Shown here: positions 6,935 through 10,334 of the stretch, piece after piece
How the letters are laid out: the number at the start of each line of letters is the position of its first letter
Position numbering within the stretch: position 1 is the first letter of the stretch
Origin: Promethearchaeia archaeon
GTDB lineage: Archaea; Asgardarchaeota; Lokiarchaeia; Sigyniarchaeales; SOKP01
Length of the DNA: 10,334 nt
Direction: 5' to 3'
NCBI GenBank assembly: GCA_029856375.1
Contig: JAHQWX010000036.1
Coordinates: 1 to 10,334 of the forward strand
The notes under the pieces: model-generated
Told to the model about the DNA's origin: nothing
Databases searched by the model: none
The model's input: the letters and a program-made list of their open reading frames with translations, nothing else
Translations under genes and position numbers: made by a program

Positions 6935-6970
6935 TTTTAAATAATAGCGCAAACAATATTGAAATGGTGA
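6935..6970 (+). promoter_or_regulatory. TATA-like box and Shine-Dalgarno for the YjbQ gene
   Basis: TTTTAAATA at 6935-6943 is a TATA candidate, which would place initiation near 6965 or slightly before. GGTGA at 6966-6970 is a Shine-Dalgarno match ending seven bases before the ATG at 6978. The two are close together, so the leader would be short and might just contain the SD. Confidence 0.4.
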
Positions 6971-6977
6971 ATTAGAA

Positions 6978-7382
6978 ATGATTGAGTTGAAAACTATAAG
7001 GGTTAAAACGCCTCAACGAGAAATTCTCGTGGATCTCACCAGCGAAATCGCAAGGAACATATCAGAGTCTAACATTCAGAACGGAGTGTGTCGTCTCTTT
7101 GTTCCCCACACTACTGCTGGTATAACCATTAACGAAAACGCAGACCCTTCAGTGAAAAGCGATATAATCACTTATTTAGCTAAATTAATCCCTCAAAGAG
7201 CCGGATTTAAACACATGGAAGGTAACTCTGATGCTCATATAAAATCGTCTATAGTCGGTCCTTCCTTAGAAGTAATCATAAATAAAGGAAAGCTAGTGTT
7301 GGGAACTTGGCAAGGGATTATGTTTGCAGAATTTGATGGACCTCGAAATAGAAAGTTACACATCCAAATTCAAGGGGAATAG
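6978..7382 (+). CDS. yjbQ: YjbQ (UPF0047) family protein
   Basis: This 134-residue protein matches the whole YjbQ/UPF0047 family: HTTAGITINENADPSV (44-59), FKHMEGNSDAHIKSSIVGPS (77-96) and LGTWQGIMFAEFDGPRNRKL (108-127). His44, His79 and His87 in these blocks are the conserved residues expected to form the active or metal site. It is a soluble, likely trimeric protein. The cellular function of the family is not settled; some bacterial members show thiamine phosphate synthase activity in complementation tests, so that role should be treated as weak. The start is supported by GGTGA seven bases upstream. It is divergent from the membrane protein gene and is followed by a putative regulatory repeat cluster. 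Confidence 0.93.
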   Translation: MIELKTIRVKTPQREILVDLTSEIARNISESNIQNGVCRLFVPHTTAGITINENADPSVKSDIITYLAKLIPQRAGFKHMEGNSDAHIKSSIVGPSLEVIINKGKLVLGTWQGIMFAEFDGPRNRKLHIQIQGE

Positions 7383-7421
7383 AAGCGTTTGTGAATAAAA
7401 TTTTGGAATGGTCCCTTTGAT

Positions 7422-7483
7422 CAGCAATGTTGTTAATCATCAATAGTGCAAATCAACAATGTTGCCAATCAACAAGACTGTTG
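7422..7483. promoter_or_regulatory. Cluster of three CAACA/TGTTG palindromes (putative operator array)
   Basis: Three inverted repeats share the half-site CAACA/TGTTG: CAGCA-A-TGTTG (7422-7432, one mismatch), CAACA-A-TGTTG (7454-7464, perfect) and CAACA-AGAC-TGTTG (7470-7483). The first two sit in 24-base imperfect direct repeats (7420-7443 and 7452-7475, 20 of 24 identical) whose centres are 32 bases apart, about three helical turns. The cluster lies upstream of a TATA box at 7512, in a position suitable for an activator or repressor. No regulator is identified. Confidence 0.55.
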
Positions 7484-7511
7484 CGCTTAGATTGACCAAT
7501 TCAGCGAAGTC

Positions 7512-7519
7512 TTTATATA
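7512..7519 (+). promoter_or_regulatory. TATA box TTTATATA of the small membrane protein
   Basis: TTTATATA is a near-ideal archaeal TATA box. Initiation about 25 bases downstream falls at or just before the ATG at 7543, implying a leaderless transcript. The position of this box also argues against the upstream ATG at 7459 as the real start. Confidence 0.6.
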
Positions 7520-7542
7520 TCAGAGAGATCTATACTAATATC

Positions 7543-7647
7543 ATGGCATTAATAGACCCTACAGGTATTGGAATGTTTATTGCTATGGGAGTATTTGGAT
7601 TTATTTTGCTTTTGTTTTGGTTAAAAATAATTGAAATAATTGGCTAA
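7543..7647 (+). CDS. Small membrane protein, 34 residues
   Basis: The peptide begins MALIDPTGIGMFIAMG and has one long hydrophobic helix (about residues 9-30, GMFIAMGVFGFILLLFWLKI), with a short acidic N-terminus and a short basic patch near the end. I chose the ATG at 7543 rather than the in-frame ATG at 7459 (62 residues) because a TATA box lies at 7512-7519, so the transcript would start almost at 7543, and the 28 extra residues are not membrane-like. No homolog is recognised. It follows YjbQ by 160 bases and has its own promoter and operator-like repeats, so it is likely separately controlled. Single-helix micro-proteins often serve as subunits or modulators of larger membrane complexes; here that is inference. 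Confidence 0.55.
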   Translation: MALIDPTGIGMFIAMGVFGFILLLFWLKIIEIIG

Positions 7648-7709
7648 TAAGAACCTTTAAGCAAAAAAAATCGTTAATTCTTCCAGATATTGGCCTCTAG
7701 CAGTAATTT

Positions 7710-7721
7710 GCCGAGCGCGGC
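7710..7721. other. GC-rich hairpin GCCG-AGCG-CGGC in an AT-rich gap
   Basis: A 4-base GC stem with a 4-base loop, within a GC-rich island (about 7690-7722) of an otherwise AT-rich 252-base gap (7648-7899), is followed by a T-rich stretch. It could be a terminator hairpin for the small membrane gene or part of a small RNA. Nothing else recognisable is in the gap apart from the palindrome GATTTAAATC (7868-7877) at the right place for a TATA element of the next gene. Confidence 0.3.
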
Positions 7722-7889
7722 GTTTATTTGTAGTTTTAATAAATAATTAGATCGTAATCCGACATTTGAGTATTTAAATTGTATCAAAATTTTGTATTAA
7801 TTTAAAAGAGAATAACTCAAACAAGAGTGAATAAACTTTTATTAATCACATTCGCAAATTATTTAGTGATTTAAATCTAATTATTTAAC

Positions 7890-7894
7890 GTGAT
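7890..7894 (+). promoter_or_regulatory. Shine-Dalgarno GTGAT deciding a GTG start
   Basis: GTGAT matches the archaeal SD core and ends five bases before the GTG at 7900. An in-frame TGA at 7891-7893 excludes a more upstream start, and an out-of-frame ATG at 7898 overlaps the GTG. Together these point to GTG at 7900 as the initiator. Confidence 0.5.
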
Positions 7895-7899
7895 TATAT

Positions 7900-8739
7900 G
7901 TGCCCATTTTAGGTATTAATTACGATATGTGCATAAGTTGTAAAGAGTGCGTGTTTGAATGCCCTGGTTTTCACTATAAGGAAATGGAAAACGGTCAAAT
8001 TGTCTTCGACGATCCGCGAAAGAGATGTATTTTGTGTGGACACTGCATCGCCGTGTGCCCCGTAGATGCAATTCTTCACGAAGGCTTAGGCGAAGTGGAA
8101 ATATTTAGCGGAATAGATAATCCCCCCAGTATCGCTTCGTACGACACGATATATAAATTTCTTCGAACAATACGCGCTGTGCGTCGGTATAAAAAGGATA
8201 AAGTGCCCGACGAACTTTTAGAAAGGGTATTTAACGCTATGAAGCACGCTCCTACTGGAGCAAACGTAAGATCCGAGAAGATAACGATCATTTCCGACCC
8301 CGAAAAACTTAAGGAGTTATCAAACACCATTATAGAAGCACTTATGAGCGATTCTTCATGGAGGGGCAGGTTTGCCAATACTTTCAAAACACTCGAAAAA
8401 GAATTCGAAATCCCCGCGTTCTTCGACGCACCGCACTTAATTGTAGTGCATTCCCCGATGCCAATGATGATTAATTACATCGAACTCGGAAACATCATTA
8501 CCTATGGTAGAATAGCCGCTCAAGCGCTTGGTCTGGGTACTTGTTTTATCGGTTGGACTCAAATGGCGAACGAGATAAATCCTAAAATTAAAAAGTTAGT
8601 TCGTGCGTCAGGAAATACTCTGTGCGGGTTCACTTTAGGTTATCCGGATGTAAAATATTACCAGATTCCACCTCGAACTCCTCTAAAAATAAGAAAAATA
8701 TCAAAAAAAGAAACAATACAAATTCCTCCATCCCTTTAA
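7900..8739 (+). CDS. Ferredoxin-nitroreductase fusion flavoprotein
   Basis: The 279-residue protein starts at GTG. Residues 1-60 are a 2[4Fe-4S] ferredoxin with Cys11, 14, 17, 21 and Cys43, 46, 49, 53, in the patterns C-x2-C-x2-C-x3-C. Residues 88-255 are an FMN-dependent nitroreductase domain: RAVRRYKKDKVP (92-103), AMKHAPTGANVRSEK (113-127, FMN phosphate region), FFDAPHLIVV (174-183), GRIAAQALGLGTCFIGW (203-219) and GFTLGYPD (243-250). In this architecture the clusters are expected to pass electrons from ferredoxin to the flavin, which reduces an organic substrate; the substrate is unknown. The fusion is common in anaerobic archaea and clostridia. A membrane protein gene begins 10 bases after its stop, so the two probably form an operon. 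Composition is somewhat richer in GC than the polyamine block. Confidence 0.92.
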   Translation: MPILGINYDMCISCKECVFECPGFHYKEMENGQIVFDDPRKRCILCGHCIAVCPVDAILHEGLGEVEIFSGIDNPPSIASYDTIYKFLRTIRAVRRYKKDKVPDELLERVFNAMKHAPTGANVRSEKITIISDPEKLKELSNTIIEALMSDSSWRGRFANTFKTLEKEFEIPAFFDAPHLIVVHSPMPMMINYIELGNIITYGRIAAQALGLGTCFIGWTQMANEINPKIKKLVRASGNTLCGFTLGYPDVKYYQIPPRTPLKIRKISKKETIQIPPSL

Positions 8740-8749
8740 AAAGAGACTC

Positions 8750-9562
8750 ATGTTATTTGAAAACATATTTATAATACGTGGCGGCTTCTGGGGCGAAGAA
8801 TATGATTTTAAAGTACTTTTTGCCGTTGTGGCAGTAGTTATATGCGTATTTGACTGGAAGTGGAAAAAACGAAAGGACTACCTTTGGGTTTTTATAACAG
8901 GATTTATTTTTTGGAGCAGCGTCGAATTGTTACTTCAAGTTATTGGCATTAGAGACATGCCAAATAGATATTTATTTGGGATTGAAATCCCTTTTTACCT
9001 TTCAATTCCTCTCCAGGGTCTATCTGAAGGCACAACGGTTGGAGTTGTTGGATTGTTTATCACCGATTTATATTTAGATAAGACTACTCGCAAACACAGC
9101 GTTTGGTTTTTTGCTGTAATTGTTGTTCTTTTAAATTTAATAATGTTTAGCCACGGAATTTATACCCCCAATGTTGGCGGAGAAGTTCCATCCAGACGGG
9201 ACATGTTTTCGATTATGCAACTGATTTTAATCGTATTAGTTGCCCCAGCTATTTACTGGCTCGTTGAAACCGACCAGCAATCGAGAAAAAGGGGGATTTA
9301 TCTCTTCTTTGTAATGTTTCTGCTGGGACTTCTATGGTACATCGCGTATTTCCTATCTGGGCAGAGGTGGATCGAAATTGGGATTAAAAATCCCGATGGG
9401 ACTTATTCTAATTTACAGAGAGCCCCTGTGTTGTTGGAGGTTTTACTACTTATTTACGGCGCAGCTATTGAAATAGCGTTAGCTTACATGCCTTTTTTGG
9501 CGATACCATATCTGTTGAGATTAATAAAAGCTAATAAAGAGGAATATAAGGAAATTTCTTAA
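8750..9562 (+). CDS. Seven-segment integral membrane protein, unknown function
   Basis: The 270-residue protein has about seven hydrophobic segments (roughly 18-36, 44-64, 80-105, 117-136, 153-172, 183-203 and 228-257) with many Trp, Phe and Tyr. Loops contain notable conserved-looking motifs, IGIRDMPNRYLFGIEIPFY (65-83), QGLSEGTTVG (89-98), FSHGIYTPNVGGEVPSRRD (133-151) and SGQRWIEIGIKNPDG (203-217). I do not recognise the family and see no enzyme signature, cluster-binding cysteine or ATP site. It starts 10 bases after the ferredoxin-nitroreductase, so it may anchor that protein, supply a lipophilic substrate, or be a partner in the same pathway. Its stop is 9 bases from the convergent iron-sulfur gene; a T6 tract (9566-9571) follows it. 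Confidence 0.8.
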   Translation: MLFENIFIIRGGFWGEEYDFKVLFAVVAVVICVFDWKWKKRKDYLWVFITGFIFWSSVELLLQVIGIRDMPNRYLFGIEIPFYLSIPLQGLSEGTTVGVVGLFITDLYLDKTTRKHSVWFFAVIVVLLNLIMFSHGIYTPNVGGEVPSRRDMFSIMQLILIVLVAPAIYWLVETDQQSRKRGIYLFFVMFLLGLLWYIAYFLSGQRWIEIGIKNPDGTYSNLQRAPVLLEVLLLIYGAAIEIALAYMPFLAIPYLLRLIKANKEEYKEIS

Positions 9563-9571
9563 CGGTTTTTT

Positions 9572-10334
9572 CTATATTAAAAGCTCTAAAAAAGTCCTAT
9601 TACCGATTCTATGCTTTTCTTTGGGGATATTGTCTCTAATCTTAACTAACTTTATTGCGTTATTGGGACAATTCCATGCGCATACGCCGCATCCGATGCA
9701 GTAATCTTCCCTCACATACATCCTCTCGTCTGAAGAGTCTGATTCTTCTGGAAATTTATGATAAATCGCTCCCATTTGACATTTTTTTAAACAAGTTTCG
9801 CATTTTGTGCAGAGTTCGTTATTAAATTCTGGAATAAAATTAGATTTAATTGTCGCATAATAGCGATGGTTCTTTGCAGGCATTAAAGCTCCACAATGGC
9901 AACTACAGCAATTACATATAAATAAAGAAGATTCTATGCTTGTATCCGCCACGCAGCTGTGAACGAGACCCGCCTTTTCGGTTTTTTTAAGAAATTCAAT
10001 GGCCTCTTCCTTAGTCATTTGTGGAGATCCTCCTTTAATCGCTGTTTCAGCGACGGTTCCAGCTAGAAAGCAACCCAACTCGGGACCTACTAGTTCACAA
10101 GGCTCGCCAGTATAATGTCCAATCATACGACATTGACACGGTACAGTGGAAAAAGTATCATATGAATCAATTAAGTTTCTAACTAACTCGTAAGGTAGGA
10201 CTTGAGATTCATAATCAAGCGATTCGTCTACCTTAATTAACTTCTCCTTCGCACCATATGGAAGCAACGGTCTAAATAGCTTGAAATTCGTTTCCATAAA
10301 GAAGTTGGGAAGAAATTCCTTGAAAAGGAAGCGA
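9572..10334 (-). CDS. Iron-sulfur protein with Cys-rich domain and two 4Fe-4S motifs, N-terminus beyond window
   Basis: Residues are counted from the ATG at 10297, which is probably internal, because the frame stays open to the edge and the extra residues include KEFLPNFF, resembling the segment before this domain in longer relatives (about 330-380 residues with an N-terminal helical/HTH-like region). The Cys-rich domain holds CQCR (Cys54, 56), Cys67, Cys76 and FICNCCSCHCGAL (Cys128, 130, 131, 133, 135). QVLPYELVR (32-40) and EKAGLVHSC (107-115) are further hallmarks. Two ferredoxin motifs follow: Cys163, 166, 169, 173 and Cys200, 203, 206, 210. The protein should carry two 4Fe-4S clusters and perhaps another metal centre in the Cys-rich part. 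It is likely an electron carrier in the cytoplasm; partner enzymes are unknown. The gene converges on the nitroreductase operon. Confidence 0.82.
   Translation of the reverse strand, partial: RFLFKEFLPNFFMETNFKLFRPLLPYGAKEKLIKVDESLDYESQVLPYELVRNLIDSYDTFSTVPCQCRMIGHYTGEPCELVGPELGCFLAGTVAETAIKGGSPQMTKEEAIEFLKKTEKAGLVHSCVADTSIESSLFICNCCSCHCGALMPAKNHRYYATIKSNFIPEFNNELCTKCETCLKKCQMGAIYHKFPEESDSSDERMYVREDYCIGCGVCAWNCPNNAIKLVKIRDNIPKEKHRIGNRTFLELLI

Noticed and set aside
7459..7542. Upstream ATG at 7459 giving a 62-residue version of the small membrane protein
   Set aside because: A strong TATA box at 7512-7519 lies within it, the transcript would begin near 7543, and the extra residues overlap the palindrome cluster and look non-coding.
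5019..7879. Shared octamer TAAATCTA in front of three genes (5019, 6911, 7872)
   Set aside because: One or two copies are expected by chance in DNA this AT-rich, and the positions relative to the starts differ, so it is not good evidence of a regulon.
8076..8387. 103-residue minus-strand reading frame inside the nitroreductase gene
   Set aside because: Antisense to a well-supported coding region and without motif or ribosome binding site.

Overview
The window comes from an AT-rich archaeal genome. Several independent signs point there: a pyruvoyl-dependent arginine decarboxylase of the archaeal PdaD type, a 2-oxoacid:ferredoxin oxidoreductase beta module, a deoxyhypusine-synthase-family enzyme, TATA-like boxes about 25-30 bases ahead of several genes, at least one apparently leaderless transcript, and a mix of Shine-Dalgarno (GGTG/GAGGTG) and SD-less starts. 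An SCP-2 domain protein, an archaeal ArsB/NhaD-like permease and ferredoxin-rich redox proteins would suit an anaerobic Asgard-type lineage, but that placement is inference; only 'anaerobic archaeon' is well supported.

Left edge (1-707): a rearranged PorB-like reading frame. It opens with what looks like the C-terminal tail of one PorB and continues without a stop into the N-terminal half of another, then ends just after the GDG motif of the thiamine diphosphate site. A SAM-dependent methyltransferase follows (833-1783). Next comes a polyamine block: a deoxyhypusine-synthase-like enzyme (1803-2903, minus) carrying a CxxC/CxxC insertion, divergent from pyruvoyl-dependent arginine decarboxylase (3043-3585), with an ion-transporter-superfamily permease (3613-4911) close downstream of the decarboxylase. 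The shared 139-base control region and the enzyme types suggest linked agmatine/polyamine metabolism. An SCP-2 protein (5078-5512) ends in a clear hairpin/T-tract terminator.

Middle (5567-7647): on the minus strand a multi-pass membrane protein (6342-6881) lies upstream of a winged-helix regulator (5567-6262). A YjbQ-family protein (6978-7382) is divergent from the membrane protein. After it comes a 34-residue membrane peptide (7543-7647), read from an apparently leaderless promoter that is preceded by a cluster of CAACA/TGTTG palindromes.

Right (7900-10334): a ferredoxin-nitroreductase fusion starting with GTG is closely followed by a seven-segment membrane protein, a likely two-gene operon. 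It converges on an iron-sulfur protein with a Cys-rich domain and two 4Fe-4S motifs. That last reading frame stays open to the window edge, so the gene is incomplete. No rRNA, tRNA, CRISPR array, transposase or insertion sequence was seen. The best candidates for something new are the polyamine pair with the modified deoxyhypusine-synthase-like enzyme, the operator array in front of the micro-membrane protein, and the tail-to-head PorB frame.
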